Shown here: positions 28,120 to 37,239 of the stretch, piece after piece | Layout of the letters: each line of letters begins with the position of its first letter | How positions within the stretch are numbered: position 1 is the first letter of the stretch | DNA from: Novosphingobium aerophilum | GTDB lineage: Bacteria; Pseudomonadota; Alphaproteobacteria; Sphingomonadales; Sphingomonadaceae | DNA length: 58,689 nt | Assembly: GCF_014230305.1 (NCBI RefSeq) | Contig: NZ_JACLAU010000022.1 | Span: 1 to 58,689 of the forward strand | Direction: 5' to 3' | Notes under the pieces: generated by a model | What the model was told of the DNA's origin: nothing | Database searches by the model: none | The model's input: the letters and a program-made list of their open reading frames with translations, nothing else | Position numbers and translations under genes: made by a program

Positions 28120-28443
28120 TTGCTGGTTCACCTCTATGCCCAAGGGAAGACCCTGACAATTCTCCGCGCGCCCTCATCCCCCGCCGATCCCGCAACGGAT
28201 CCCCAGGCACTGGCGCTCGGCGCGCTCGGCTGGCTGCTGCAGAGCGAAAGCCGGGCCGAACGCCTGCTGGCGCTGACCGGACTGACACCGGATGCGCTGC
28301 GCGCCGGGCTGGGCGATCCGGCGGTGCTGGGCGCCGTGCTGGATTTCCTTGCCGCGCACGAGCCCGATCTGGTCGACGCGGCCGATCATCTCGGGGTCGC
28401 GCCCGAGGTGCTGGCCCATGCCGCGGACAGGCTGCCCCGATGA
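28120..28443 (+). CDS. DUF3572 family protein
   Basis: About 107 aa, all-helical, matching DUF3572 proteins near divK (ALALGALGWLL, LLALTGLTPDALR, LDFLAAHEPDLVDAA). Function unknown. No ATG lies at the expected place in this frame; the TTG at 28120 is my choice and a CTG at 28156 is possible, so the N-terminus is uncertain. The first base is only 25 bp from the divergent divK-like start, which leaves almost no room for separate promoters and leaders. Its stop overlaps the next start (ATGA). Confidence 0.65.
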   Translation: MLVHLYAQGKTLTILRAPSSPADPATDPQALALGALGWLLQSESRAERLLALTGLTPDALRAGLGDPAVLGAVLDFLAAHEPDLVDAADHLGVAPEVLAHAADRLPR

Positions 28444-29084
28444 GCCGCCCCGACGCCGCCCGCCCGCTGGTGATCAGCGACTGCGACGAGGTGCTGCTGC
28501 ACATGATCGCGCCGTTCCGCGCCTGGCTGGACGAGACCCAGGGCGTGACCTTCAGCATGAAGGGCAACGACTTCGCCCGATCGATGACCTGGACCGACAC
28601 GGCCGAGCCGGTCGAGCCGAGCGAGATCTGGCGGCTGCTCAACCTGTTCTTCTGCGAGGCGATGGATCGCCAGTACCCGATCGCCGGCGCGGTCGAGGCG
28701 ATGGGCGCCCTGGGCGAAGTGGCCGACGTGGTCGTGCTGACCAACCTCGGCGACGAGCACCAGCAGCGCCGCACGGCCCAGTTGCTGGACCACGGGCTCA
28801 ACCTGAAGGTCTACACCAATCTCGGCCCCAAGGGTCCGGCGCTGCGCCGCATCCTCGACGAGTACCGGCCGAGCCGCGCGGTGTTCATCGACGACATCGC
28901 CCACCACCACAATTCGGCGGCCGAGCACGCCCCCGAGCTGGGCCGCCTGCATTTCTGCGGCGAGCCCGAGCTTGCCCCGCTGATTGCCTGCGCCCACAGT
29001 GCCGGCCATGCCCACGCCCGGATCGACGCCTGGCCCCAGGCACTGCCCTGGCTGCTCGGCCGGATCAACGGAGACCCTGAATGA
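28440..29084 (+). CDS. HAD-family hydrolase
   Basis: A 214-aa haloacid-dehalogenase-like protein. Motif I is SDCDEVLLH (near residue 15, DXD), motif II VVLTNLGDEH (near 103) and motif IV VFIDDIAHHHN (near 150). A C1-type cap lies between motifs I and II. It probably is a phosphatase; substrate unknown. It begins in an ATGA overlap with the DUF3572 stop and ends in an ATGA overlap with the RidA gene, so it is part of a translationally coupled chain. Confidence 0.82.
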   Translation: MSRPDAARPLVISDCDEVLLHMIAPFRAWLDETQGVTFSMKGNDFARSMTWTDTAEPVEPSEIWRLLNLFFCEAMDRQYPIAGAVEAMGALGEVADVVVLTNLGDEHQQRRTAQLLDHGLNLKVYTNLGPKGPALRRILDEYRPSRAVFIDDIAHHHNSAAEHAPELGRLHFCGEPELAPLIACAHSAGHAHARIDAWPQALPWLLGRINGDPE

Positions 29085-29566
29085 CCGATACCGCAAGCGA
29101 AGCCGGCGCCATCGAGGCCCGGCTGGCCGAACTGGGCCTGGCCCTGCCCGCCCCCGCCGCTCCGGTTGCAGCCTATGTCCCGGTGGTGGTGGCCGCGGGC
29201 CTGGCCCATGTCTCGGGCCAGTTGCCGTTCATCGACGGCAAGCTCGTCACCGGCCGACTGGGCGAGGATGTGTCGGTCGATCAGGGCACGGCGGCGGCGC
29301 AGGCCTGCGGCTTGATGATCCTGGCCCAGCTCAAGGCAGCGCTGGGATCGCTCGACCGGGTCGAGCGGGTGGTCAAGCTGGGGGCCTTCGTCAATTCGAC
29401 CGGGGCCTTCACCGACCAGCCCAAGGTGGCCAACGGCGCCTCGGAGCTGATGGCGGTGGTGTTCGGCGAGGCCGGCAAGCACGCCCGCAGTGCGGTGGGC
29501 GTACCCACCCTTCCGCTCGGCGCCGCGGTGGAGGTTGACGCCATTGTCGCTGTTAAGCCCGCTTGA
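29081..29566 (+). CDS. RidA family protein
   Basis: A 161-aa protein of the RidA/YjgF family, which deaminates reactive enamine/imine intermediates from PLP enzymes. Features: HVSGQLPFIDG near residue 45 and a C-terminal VGVPTLPLGAAVEVDAIVAV. The catalytic Arg of canonical RidA (in CVR...) is not obvious, so it may belong to a subfamily with another role. It is coupled to the HAD gene by a 4-nt overlap and the GDPD gene starts inside its end. Confidence 0.85.
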   Translation: MTDTASEAGAIEARLAELGLALPAPAAPVAAYVPVVVAAGLAHVSGQLPFIDGKLVTGRLGEDVSVDQGTAAAQACGLMILAQLKAALGSLDRVERVVKLGAFVNSTGAFTDQPKVANGASELMAVVFGEAGKHARSAVGVPTLPLGAAVEVDAIVAVKPA

Positions 29567-30311
29567 TCGCTGGCTGGCCCCGGCCCCGAAGCCGGAGCGC
29601 GTCGCGTGGTTGCGCGGCGCAACTTTTGCCCACCGCGGCCTGCACGGGCCGGGGGTGCCCGAGAACAGCCTGTCGGCCGCCATGGCGGCGATCGACCGGG
29701 GCCTGGGGATCGAGTGCGATGTCCACAAGTCCGGCGACGGCCAGCCGATGGTGTTCCACGATGATACCCTGGACCGGCTGACCGGGCTGAGCGGCCGGAT
29801 CGGTGAGCGTACCGCCGCCGATTTGGGCACGATCGCGCTGCTGGGCAGCACCGACACGATCCCCACGTTGCGCGCGCTGCTTGACCGGATCGCGGGCGAG
29901 GTGCCCCTGCTGATCGAGATCAAGGCCCCGGAGGACGGGCGCAGCGGGGCCTTGTGCCTGGCGGTGCGCCGCGTACTGGAAGGCTATCGCGGCCCGCACG
30001 CGGTGATGAGCTTCGATGCCCGGATCGTCCGCTGGTTCCTGCTCCATTCGCCGCACACGGTGCGCGGGCTGGTGATCAGCGAACAGGACGACAAGGCGCT
30101 GACCGGGCGCTGGCGGCGGCACCGGATGCTGTGGCAGGCCAAGCCCGATTTCCTGTCCTACGACATCCGTGACCTGCCCGGCCGGTTCCCCCGCGCCCAG
30201 CGTCTGCGCGGCCTGCCGATCGCCACCTGGACGATCCGCACGGCCGACCAGCTGGAGCGGGCGCTGGATCATGCCGATGCCCCCACCGTGGAAGGAGCGG
30301 GCGTGCCGTGA
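29544..30311 (+). CDS. Glycerophosphodiester phosphodiesterase
   Basis: A 255-aa GDPD-family TIM-barrel enzyme, hydrolysing glycerophosphodiesters to glycerol-3-phosphate and an alcohol. Motifs: FAHRGLHG and PENSLSA near residue 30, ECDVHKSGDGQPMVFHDD near 60, with the metal/catalytic His and Glu/Asp residues. The TTG at 29544, 10 bp after GGAGG, is the best start; it overlaps the RidA gene by 23 nt. No signal peptide, so cytosolic. It feeds directly into the next gene by a GTGA overlap. Confidence 0.85.
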   Translation: MSLLSPLDRWLAPAPKPERVAWLRGATFAHRGLHGPGVPENSLSAAMAAIDRGLGIECDVHKSGDGQPMVFHDDTLDRLTGLSGRIGERTAADLGTIALLGSTDTIPTLRALLDRIAGEVPLLIEIKAPEDGRSGALCLAVRRVLEGYRGPHAVMSFDARIVRWFLLHSPHTVRGLVISEQDDKALTGRWRRHRMLWQAKPDFLSYDIRDLPGRFPRAQRLRGLPIATWTIRTADQLERALDHADAPTVEGAGVP

Positions 30312-31468
30312 GCCCGAACGATCCGCAGGCCGCGGGGGATGAAGGGATCACGGTCGCGATCGCCCCGGGCGTCGGATCGTTCGGGGCGGCGGAATGGGAC
30401 GCCCTGACCGATGGCGGCAATCCCTTCGTCAGCCACGCCTTCCTGACCGCGCTGGAGGATTCGGGCAGCGTCGGCGGCCGCTCCGGCTGGGACCCGGTGC
30501 CGCTGGCGATCCGCGATGCGGCAGGGACCCTGGTGGCGGCCCTCCCGGCCTACCGCAAGACCCACAGTCAGGGCGAATACGTGTTCGATCACGCCTGGGC
30601 CGATGCCTGGCACCGGGCCGGGGGCGATTACTACCCCAAGCTGCAGATCGCCGTGCCGTTCACCCCGGCCACCGGCCCCCGCGTGCTGACCCGCGACCCG
30701 GCGCTGGGCCTGGCCCTGCTGCGCGGGGCCGAGGCGCTGGTCGCGGCGCAGGGGTGGTCCTCGGCCCATGCCACCTTCATCGAACCGGCCCAGGTCCCGC
30801 TGTTCGAGGCCGCGGGCTGGCTGCCGCGCAGCGACATCCAGTTCCACTGGACCAATCGCGGCTATGCCCGGTTCGACGATTTCCTCGCCACCCTGTCCTC
30901 GGCCAAGCGCAAGACGCTGCGCAAGGAACGCGCCGCCGCGCAGGAGGGGGTCGAGATCCGCCGGCTGACCGGTGCCGGGATCCGGCCCGCGCACTGGGAC
31001 GCCTTCTGGCAGTTCTACCAGGACACCGGCGCGCGCAAATGGGGCCGCCCCTACCTGACGCGCGAGGCCTTCACCCTGCTGGGCGAACGCATGGCCGACC
31101 GCATCCTGCTGGTGCTGGCCTTCCATGATGGCACCCCGGTCGCCGGCGCGCTCAACTTCATCGGCGCCGAGGCGCTTTACGGGCGCTACTGGGGCGCGGT
31201 GGTCGACAAGCCGTTCCTCCACTTCGAGCTGTGCTACTATCAGGCGATCGACGCCGCGATCGAGCTGGGCCTCGCCCGCGTCGAGGCCGGGGCCCAGGGC
31301 GGGCACAAGCTGGCGCGCGGCTATGAGCCGGTGCAGACCGTGTCGGCCCACCACATCGTCCACCCGGGCTTGCGCGCCGCGATCGCCGACTTCCTCGAAC
31401 GCGAACGCGCCGGGATCGAGCAGGAACAGCTGCTGCTGGGCGAGCGGACGCCGTTCCGGAAGGGGTGA
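30308..31468 (+). CDS. COG3146-like predicted N-acyltransferase (DUF482, GNAT fold)
   Basis: A 386-aa protein of the FemAB/GNAT-like group. Features: FVSHAFLTALEDSGSVG near residue 40, the central LSSAKRKTLRKERA near 200 and GARKWGRPYLT near 240, and the C-terminal HHIVHPGLRAAIADF. Usually annotated as a GNAT or peptidogalycan-type protein; the acyl donor and acceptor are unknown. It closes the coupled chain that begins at DUF3572. It lies about 3 kb from spt, and bacterial ceramide synthases are also GNAT-type proteins, but this family also occurs outside sphingolipid producers. Confidence 0.75.
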   Translation: MSPNDPQAAGDEGITVAIAPGVGSFGAAEWDALTDGGNPFVSHAFLTALEDSGSVGGRSGWDPVPLAIRDAAGTLVAALPAYRKTHSQGEYVFDHAWADAWHRAGGDYYPKLQIAVPFTPATGPRVLTRDPALGLALLRGAEALVAAQGWSSAHATFIEPAQVPLFEAAGWLPRSDIQFHWTNRGYARFDDFLATLSSAKRKTLRKERAAAQEGVEIRRLTGAGIRPAHWDAFWQFYQDTGARKWGRPYLTREAFTLLGERMADRILLVLAFHDGTPVAGALNFIGAEALYGRYWGAVVDKPFLHFELCYYQAIDAAIELGLARVEAGAQGGHKLARGYEPVQTVSAHHIVHPGLRAAIADFLERERAGIEQEQLLLGERTPFRKG

Positions 31469-31489
31469 GCGCGGGGGCAGGGTCTTGGG

Positions 31490-31638
31490 TTCGCGCAGAG
31501 ACGCAGAGGCGCAGAGAGGTTGCGCCCGCGACGAAGTCGCCCGGTAATGCCGAACGATCGCCAGGCCTTGGCGGTCAAAAAGGCTCGCTGCGCGCGAGTG
31601 GTGCACAGGCTCTCTGCGCCTCTGCGTCTCTGCGCGAA
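31490..31638. repeat. Long inverted repeat between convergent genes
   Basis: CGCAGAGACGCAGAGGCGCA (in 31490-31518) and its reverse complement (in 31610-31638) form perfect 29-bp arms spaced about 90 bp apart. It fills the gap between the acyltransferase gene and the convergent heparinase-like gene. A composite of short repeats in the GC-AGAG pattern is common between genes in proteobacteria. Confidence 0.85.
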
Positions 31639-31682
31639 CAAAACCCAGCAAGGTTTGCCCAATGCGAGGCCCGGCGAAGGCC

Positions 31683-33581
31683 TCAGCCCATCCGCTTGAA
31701 CAGCCAGGCGAAGTTGCCGCCCCCGCGGCTGACGAGGCCCTGGACCACGATCTGCTGGATCGCCACCGGCCGGGCATTGCCATCGGCCCACAGCGATTCC
31801 TCGATGACGACCTCGCCACCGCCGACGCGGAACTGCCAGTAGGACCCGTCCGGCAGGGCCAGGCCGACGCCCTGACCATCGGGCGACTGGCCAACCTCGA
31901 TCCCCGGGCCAAGGTGGAAGCGGATCGCGAAGGCGACCTTGCCCTTGGCGCCCTTGCCACGGGTCGGCACCAGCAGGTCCTCGCCGCGCAGCTCGGTGCC
32001 ATCGTCGCGCAGGATCAGGATGCGGCGATGGACCAGGCCATAGCGCGCCACATAGCCGTCATGGCTGGCCTCGATCCGGGTCGCGCCGCCGTTGCGCTCG
32101 CCCATCAGGGCGCGCCGGTCCACCTCGACCTCGGCCACGCCGGCGCCGATCTTGCCGTTGATCAGGACCGCGGTCGAATTGGCGTCATCCAGCACCAGCG
32201 TGGAATGGGCTGCCGTGGCGCGCAGGCCCTGTTCGAGCCGCGCCGGGATCAGCCCGCCCGCCGCCGCGGCCCCGCCGCAGTTGACAATGATGCGCTGGCC
32301 CGCATGGCTCAGCTCGAAGGCGAGGGTCGAGGCGCAGCCGGTGCGCGCGTGCCGTGCCATCGGCGGGGGCGCCGCGTCGAACTGCAGGATCGTCTTCTGC
32401 GCCACGGCCCGCTGATAACCCCACTGGCGCGCATCGCGCAGCGGCCGGGTGCGCACGCCCGAGGCCTCGATCAGCCGGGCCACCTCGTCGGCGCTGATCG
32501 CCCAGCCGCCCTGCCACGAGCCCAGCGAGCCGTCCCCGTGAGTCAGCGCCAGCAGCGGTGGCACCAGCAGGCCCAGCGTGCCCTGGATCACCTGCGGCGG
32601 ATCGTTGCGCAGCGCGCGGTAGCAGGCCGACAGGCGGACCAGCAGCGCGATCGCCTCCATCTGCGCCAGCGGGCTGCGGGCCAGGGTGCCGCCATCGTCG
32701 CCGACCAGCTCGCCCAGGCAGCGCACCAGTCCGGCCTCGCCATACAGGCGGCGGCCCTTGCCGTCGGGCAGGAGCAGCCCGGCCGCGACCAGGCCGCACC
32801 AGCCGGCGAGCTGGGCCAGCAGGTCCTCGCCGCGGCCGACGTTGCGGTCCAGCCAGCGGGCATGGCCGTCGATCATGCCCAGCATGCGGGTGCGCAGGCC
32901 GCCCGACAGGATCAGCGGAGCGTGGACCAACCACGACAGCAGGCGGGTGCCGGTGAGCGACACGGTCCAGCTACCGGCCTTGGCGGCGCGGGCCGGAGGC
33001 TCGGCATTGGCCTCGATCCAGGCCGCCAGGATGCGTTCGGCCAGCGGCGCCGCCTGATCGCGGCTGCTGGCCGCCTCGAGATCGGCCAGCCAGGTGAAGC
33101 CGTGGACATAGCGCTCCATCGGCGGCGTCATCCGCGCCACGCCGGCCAGCTCGGCCTGGGCGATCGGCAGCTTGACGCCGTGGAGCAGGAAATGTCCGGC
33201 GCGCAGCGCGGTCCCCGCCACGCGGTCGCCGGGCAGCGGGTTGGCCACGGTGGCCAGCAGGCGCCGCTTGGCCGGCTTGCGGAAGGCGCCCATCACGCTG
33301 CCGCGCAGACCCAGGCCATAGGCCAGGCGGACCAGCCGCTCGGCCGGAGACAGCGATGGCGGCGAGAAGTCGGCCAGGGCCAGCATCCGGCCCGGCTCGA
33401 TCACCTCGCTGCCCACGGCCGCGGCGGTCAGGTCATCCCCGCTCAGCGCATGGGGTTCCGGCCGACCGACCGGCAGCGGCACGGCCAGGGCTTCCCCCTC
33501 CCGAACGCCCCCGTCGCGAGTACCGCCGCCGCGAGCACCGGCACCTGTCGGGGCGGCGGAGCGGGAGGCGACGTCGACCAT
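31683..33581 (-). CDS. Heparinase II/III family protein
   Basis: A 632-aa protein. The N-terminal half (to about 350) is the alpha/alpha toroid with RYVHGFTWLADLEAA; the C-terminal half is a beta-sheet domain containing RTGCASTLAFELSHAGQRIIVNCGG. It resembles COG5360-type proteins, thought to be polysaccharide lyases. The substrate is unknown; a role in envelope or capsule polysaccharide turnover is possible. It starts 4 bp after rpe stops, so the two share a transcript. No signal peptide is obvious. Confidence 0.82.
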   Translation of the reverse strand: MVDVASRSAAPTGAGARGGGTRDGGVREGEALAVPLPVGRPEPHALSGDDLTAAAVGSEVIEPGRMLALADFSPPSLSPAERLVRLAYGLGLRGSVMGAFRKPAKRRLLATVANPLPGDRVAGTALRAGHFLLHGVKLPIAQAELAGVARMTPPMERYVHGFTWLADLEAASSRDQAAPLAERILAAWIEANAEPPARAAKAGSWTVSLTGTRLLSWLVHAPLILSGGLRTRMLGMIDGHARWLDRNVGRGEDLLAQLAGWCGLVAAGLLLPDGKGRRLYGEAGLVRCLGELVGDDGGTLARSPLAQMEAIALLVRLSACYRALRNDPPQVIQGTLGLLVPPLLALTHGDGSLGSWQGGWAISADEVARLIEASGVRTRPLRDARQWGYQRAVAQKTILQFDAAPPPMARHARTGCASTLAFELSHAGQRIIVNCGGAAAAGGLIPARLEQGLRATAAHSTLVLDDANSTAVLINGKIGAGVAEVEVDRRALMGERNGGATRIEASHDGYVARYGLVHRRILILRDDGTELRGEDLLVPTRGKGAKGKVAFAIRFHLGPGIEVGQSPDGQGVGLALPDGSYWQFRVGGGEVVIEESLWADGNARPVAIQQIVVQGLVSRGGGNFAWLFKRMG

Positions 33582-33584
33582 GGT

Positions 33585-34247
33585 TCAGCCTTGTCCCTTG
33601 AGCGCGGCGATGTTCGCGGCATAGTGTTCGGCGCCGCCGCGGAAGGTGGCCGTGCCGGCCACCAGCACATCGGCCCCGGCGGCCACGCATTGCGGTGCCG
33701 TGGCCCGATCGACCCCGCCATCCACCTCCAGCCGGATGTCGCGGCCGGACTTGTCGATCATCTTGCGCACCGCCTCGATCTTGCGCAACTGGCTGGCGAT
33801 GAAGCTCTGCCCGCCGAACCCGGGGTTGACGCTCATCACCAGGACCAGGTCGATATCGTCGATCAGGTAGTCCAGCATCTTGGCGGGCGTGGCGGGGTTG
33901 AGCGAAATGCCCGCCTTCTTGCCGAGCGAGCGGATCAGCTGGACCGTGCGGTGCACGTGGGGGCCGGCTTCGGGGTGGACCGTGATGATGTCGGCCCCGG
34001 CGGCGGCGAAGGCTTCGACATAGGCGTCGACCGGGCTGATCATCAGGTGGACGTCGAACGGCTTGGCGGTGTGCGGGCGCAGCGCCTTGACCACCATCGG
34101 CCCGATCGTGAGGTTGGGCACGAAGTGTCCGTCCATCACGTCGACATGGATCCAGTCCGCTCCCGCCGCGTCGATCGCGCGCACCTCTTCGCCCAGGCGC
34201 GCGAAGTCGGCCGAGAGCAGCGAGGGCGAAATGAGCGGCGCGGTCAT
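33585..34247 (-). CDS. rpe: Ribulose-phosphate 3-epimerase
   Basis: A 220-aa TIM-barrel enzyme interconverting ribulose-5-phosphate and xylulose-5-phosphate in the pentose phosphate pathway. Motifs: [14 protein letters not shown] near the N-terminus, [18 protein letters not shown] near residue 30 and [11 protein letters not shown] near 140, with the catalytic Asp residues in HVDVMDG and VDGGVD. The start at 34247 gives the family-typical N-terminus; 72 codons upstream are unrelated. Followed by the heparinase-like gene. Confidence 0.95.
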   Translation of the reverse strand: MTAPLISPSLLSADFARLGEEVRAIDAAGADWIHVDVMDGHFVPNLTIGPMVVKALRPHTAKPFDVHLMISPVDAYVEAFAAAGADIITVHPEAGPHVHRTVQLIRSLGKKAGISLNPATPAKMLDYLIDDIDLVLVMSVNPGFGGQSFIASQLRKIEAVRKMIDKSGRDIRLEVDGGVDRATAPQCVAAGADVLVAGTATFRGGAEHYAANIAALKGQG

Positions 34248-34449
34248 GGTCGGGAATGGTCCTTGCCCTGCGGGGTTAGACAGCGCGGACGCGGCCCACA
34301 ACCACGCGGCGCGCCGTTTTCCACACCGTTCGCGACACACCGATTTGACAGCGAACGGAGCGCCATGACGTCGGGGCTTGATTCGCGGTCGCGGCCCGGC
34401 CACGGTTGGTGCCAGAACGCACATTGATGCCGTCCGCAGGAGCCGCTCG

Positions 34450-34944
34450 ATGATCCCATGCAAGCCCGGTCACCGGGCCCTGCCGCTTGTTGCCGCGCTG
34501 GCGGCCCTGGCGGGAGGCACGGCGCCAGCGCGGGCCGAGGCGGCGCCGGCAGGATGCACCGGCACCCCCAGCGCCACCTGGATCGATGTCGCGGTGGAGG
34601 GCGTGGCGAACGGCAACGGGCTGATCGCGATCACGCTCTATGCCGACAATCCGCGCAAGTTCCTGGTCAAGCACGGCTCGCTTTACGTCGGCCGCGTGCC
34701 CGCCCGGGCCGGGACCACCACCGGGTGCATCTACGTGCCCGAACCGGGGGTCTACGCCATCGCGATCTATCATGACGAGAACGCCAGCCAGACCTTCGAT
34801 CGCACCGGGCTGGGCCTGCCGGCGGAAGGCTATGGCTTCTCGAACAATCCCAGCACCCTGGCCGGGCTGCCCTCGTTCCGTTCGGTACGCCTGTCGATCC
34901 CGCGCTCGGGGCTGCTGACCCGCATCCGGATCAAGTATCCGTAG
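34450..34944 (+). CDS. DUF2141 domain-containing secreted protein
   Basis: A 164-aa protein. Signal peptide to about residue 35 (ending ARAEA), then a DUF2141 domain: [16 protein letters not shown] and [25 protein letters not shown] match the family pattern. Function unknown. The start at 34450 follows AGGAG. It is divergent from rpe and convergent with the cytidylyltransferase-like gene, so it is a single-gene unit. Confidence 0.82.
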   Translation: MIPCKPGHRALPLVAALAALAGGTAPARAEAAPAGCTGTPSATWIDVAVEGVANGNGLIAITLYADNPRKFLVKHGSLYVGRVPARAGTTTGCIYVPEPGVYAIAIYHDENASQTFDRTGLGLPAEGYGFSNNPSTLAGLPSFRSVRLSIPRSGLLTRIRIKYP

Positions 34945-34987
34945 ACCCCGGTTCCATTGCAGGAAAGCGGCGCGGCACCGCCCCCGG

Positions 34988-35734
34988 TCAGCCGTACAGC
35001 GCCGCGAGCTGCCCCGGCGCCTGGGCTTCGGCCAGGGCATGGGCCCGCGGGTCGTCCACGTCGAGCCACCAGGCTCCGGCGATCTCCATCGTCGCGGCGC
35101 GACCCTTGTCGGCCAGGCGCTGCATCCCGTCGGACAGGCTGCCGGCGGCCCCGGCGGCGATCGCCTCGGCAATCGCCTCGGGCAGTTCGGGGGTGCACAG
35201 GAAGGCCCCGCAGTCGACCGCGTCATAAGGGCTGATGGTCTTGCCGATCGCGCGGATCCGCCCCTGTTCGTCGGTGCGGACCCAGGTGGCGTCGTCGGGA
35301 TCGACCAGCGGGTTGTCGACGCGGCGATCGATCGCCAGCGTCACCCCCCGGTCACTGCCACCCTCCCGGGCGAGGCGATGGAGGATCTCGGCCGAGAAGA
35401 TGTGGTCGGCCATCATCAGCAGGAAGTCACGTCCGCCTGCCTGGGCCACCCGCGCGGCTCCGGCGATCACCGAAAAGCCGTTGGGTCTGGACCAGTCGCT
35501 CACCCGTTCGGCCAGGATCGGGATCCCGCTGCGCTGGGCCAGGTCGGCCAGGAAGGACTCGACCCGGGCCGCCTCGTGCCCGGTCACCACGGTGACACGG
35601 CGGGCGCCGGCGGCATGAGCCTGGCGCACGCCGAGTTCGATCAGGGGGACGCCGCAGACCGGGGTGAGCGGCTTGGAATCGGACAAGTCGCGCAGCCGGC
35701 TGCCATAGCCGGCGGCGATGATCACCGCATCCAT
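34988..35734 (-). CDS. CTP:inositol-1-phosphate cytidylyltransferase-like nucleotidyltransferase
   Basis: A 248-aa NTP-transferase. N-terminal IIAAGYGSRL is the nucleotide loop. Specific resemblance to the cytidylyltransferase domain of hyperthermophile IPCT/DIPP synthases is seen in NGFSVIAGAARV, MMADHIFSAEIL, GKTISPYDAVDCGAFLC and WWLDVDDPRAHALA. The expected reaction is CTP plus inositol-1-phosphate to CDP-inositol. It lies 34 bp after inositol-3-phosphate synthase, which would supply the substrate. The family call (nucleotidyltransferase) is firm; the substrate is inferred. A sugar-phosphate or phosphocholine nucleotidyltransferase is the alternative. Confidence 0.8.
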   Translation of the reverse strand: MDAVIIAAGYGSRLRDLSDSKPLTPVCGVPLIELGVRQAHAAGARRVTVVTGHEAARVESFLADLAQRSGIPILAERVSDWSRPNGFSVIAGAARVAQAGGRDFLLMMADHIFSAEILHRLAREGGSDRGVTLAIDRRVDNPLVDPDDATWVRTDEQGRIRAIGKTISPYDAVDCGAFLCTPELPEAIAEAIAAGAAGSLSDGMQRLADKGRAATMEIAGAWWLDVDDPRAHALAEAQAPGQLAALYG

Positions 35735-35768
35735 GCCGCGCCCGTTCGTGCCCCGTCCCCGGCGCCGG

Positions 35769-36869
35769 TTACTCGGCGGCGATCGCCGTGGCCGCGATGT
35801 ATTCCTCGACCATGTGGGCCGCGGTATCGTCGCTGAACTGCTGCGGCGGGTGCTTGCAGAAGTAGGCCGACGGGCCGACCAGCGCCCCGCCCTCGCCGCG
35901 ATCGAGCGCGACCTTGCAGCAGCGGATCGCGTCCATCACGCAGGCGGCCGAATTCGGGCTGTCCTCGACCGAGAGGCGCAGCTCGAGGTTCATCGGCACG
36001 TTGCCCCACTGCGCGCCTTCCAGGCGGAGGAAGCACAGCTTGTTGTCCTTCTGCCACGGCACATAGTCGGACGGGCCGACGTGGATGTTCTCATCCTCGA
36101 GCCGCTGGGCGAGCATGGCCTGCACCGCCTCGGTCTTCGATTCCTTCTTGCTGCCCAGCCGCTGGCGGTCGAGCATGTTCATGAAATCGGTGTTGCCGCC
36201 GGTGTTGAGCTGGTAGGTCCGCTCGACCGTGACGCCGCGGGCGGCGAACAGGCTCGACAGGACGCGGTGGACGATCGTCGCACCGACCTGGGCCTTGATG
36301 TCATCCCCCACGATCGGGATGCGCTTCTCGCGGAACTTGGCTTCCCACTCGGGACGGCTGGCGATGAACACCGGCATGCAGTTGACCACCGCGACGCCCG
36401 CTTCCAGCGCGCATTCCATGTAGAATTCGGTCGCGGTCTCGCTGCCCACCGGCAGGAAGTTGACCAGCACCTCGGCCCCGCTGTCCTTGATCGCGGCGAC
36501 GATCGATTCCTTGGTCGCCTCGGGTGCGTCGGCCAGGATGAAGCCCTTGTCGCCCATGCCGGTCATGTGATCGGCCACGCCGTCGAGGATCTTGCCCATG
36601 ATCACCTTGGCCCCCGTGGCGGGGACCTCGGGCTGGAACACCGCGGTGCAGTTCGGGGCGGCGAAGATCGCCTCGGCAATGTCCTTGCCGACCTTGCGCT
36701 GATCGACGTCGATGCCCAGGACGAAATCGACATCGCCGGCGCCATAGCCGCCGATCACGTCATGGATCAGACCCTGCGACGAGTTGTTCTGGCGATAATA
36801 GGCCACGCCCTGCACCAGCGAGCTCGCACAGTTGCCCACACCGATCACGGCAACCTTGATAGACTTCAT
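35769..36869 (-). CDS. ino1: Inositol-3-phosphate synthase
   Basis: A 366-aa NAD-dependent enzyme that converts glucose-6-phosphate to inositol phosphate (myo-inositol-1L-1-phosphate). Motifs: NAD loop VIGVGNCASSLVQG (near residue 10), NFLPVGSETATEFY near 145, GDDIKAQVGATIVHR near 190, NTGGNTDFMNM near 225 and YVPWQKDNK near 280. Length and motifs match the short prokaryotic form. The start at 36869 begins MKSIKVAVIG; the 62 codons upstream are unrelated. It forms an operon with the cytidylyltransferase-like gene downstream. Confidence 0.93.
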   Translation of the reverse strand: MKSIKVAVIGVGNCASSLVQGVAYYRQNNSSQGLIHDVIGGYGAGDVDFVLGIDVDQRKVGKDIAEAIFAAPNCTAVFQPEVPATGAKVIMGKILDGVADHMTGMGDKGFILADAPEATKESIVAAIKDSGAEVLVNFLPVGSETATEFYMECALEAGVAVVNCMPVFIASRPEWEAKFREKRIPIVGDDIKAQVGATIVHRVLSSLFAARGVTVERTYQLNTGGNTDFMNMLDRQRLGSKKESKTEAVQAMLAQRLEDENIHVGPSDYVPWQKDNKLCFLRLEGAQWGNVPMNLELRLSVEDSPNSAACVMDAIRCCKVALDRGEGGALVGPSAYFCKHPPQQFSDDTAAHMVEEYIAATAIAAE

Positions 36870-37239
36870 TAACTGGAACCCCTTCAGGCGGACGATCTGG
36901 AGAACCCTTCCGGCTCCGGCGCCCTGGTTAGAACATCGCTTCGAGCAGGCCATCCGGACCGGCACCTTGCCGTCCCTCACCTCCTCGACGCGCGGGATAC
37001 GCCCTTCGTCCACCGGACTTCCGACGTTGCACGACAAATGCCGCCCATCGGCCAATCCTTTGCAGACCTGTCCGGTCCTGCACCATGGCCGAGGGGCAGC
37101 ACTGGTGCGCCCGACGGGCCGGGACTATAGTTGGCTTCACGGCCCCCGCAAGCCTATATGACGGTTCGGTTGCAGTAAGACGCATTCACGACCGCCGCCG
37201 GACCGCCCGGTGGCGCACCTTACGAAGGGTAGGTACAGG
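36870..37239. other. Divergent intergenic region between ino1 and the CDP-alcohol transferase
   Basis: These 370 bases should hold promoters for both sides of the inositol locus. Weak -10-like stretches (CTATAG near 37125, CCTATAT near 37150) are visible. I saw no known operator or riboswitch. Confidence 0.4.

Noticed and set aside
31662..34427. Open frame of 921 codons on the plus strand opposite the heparinase-like gene and rpe
   Set aside because: Same antisense effect. No ribosome site and low-complexity composition.
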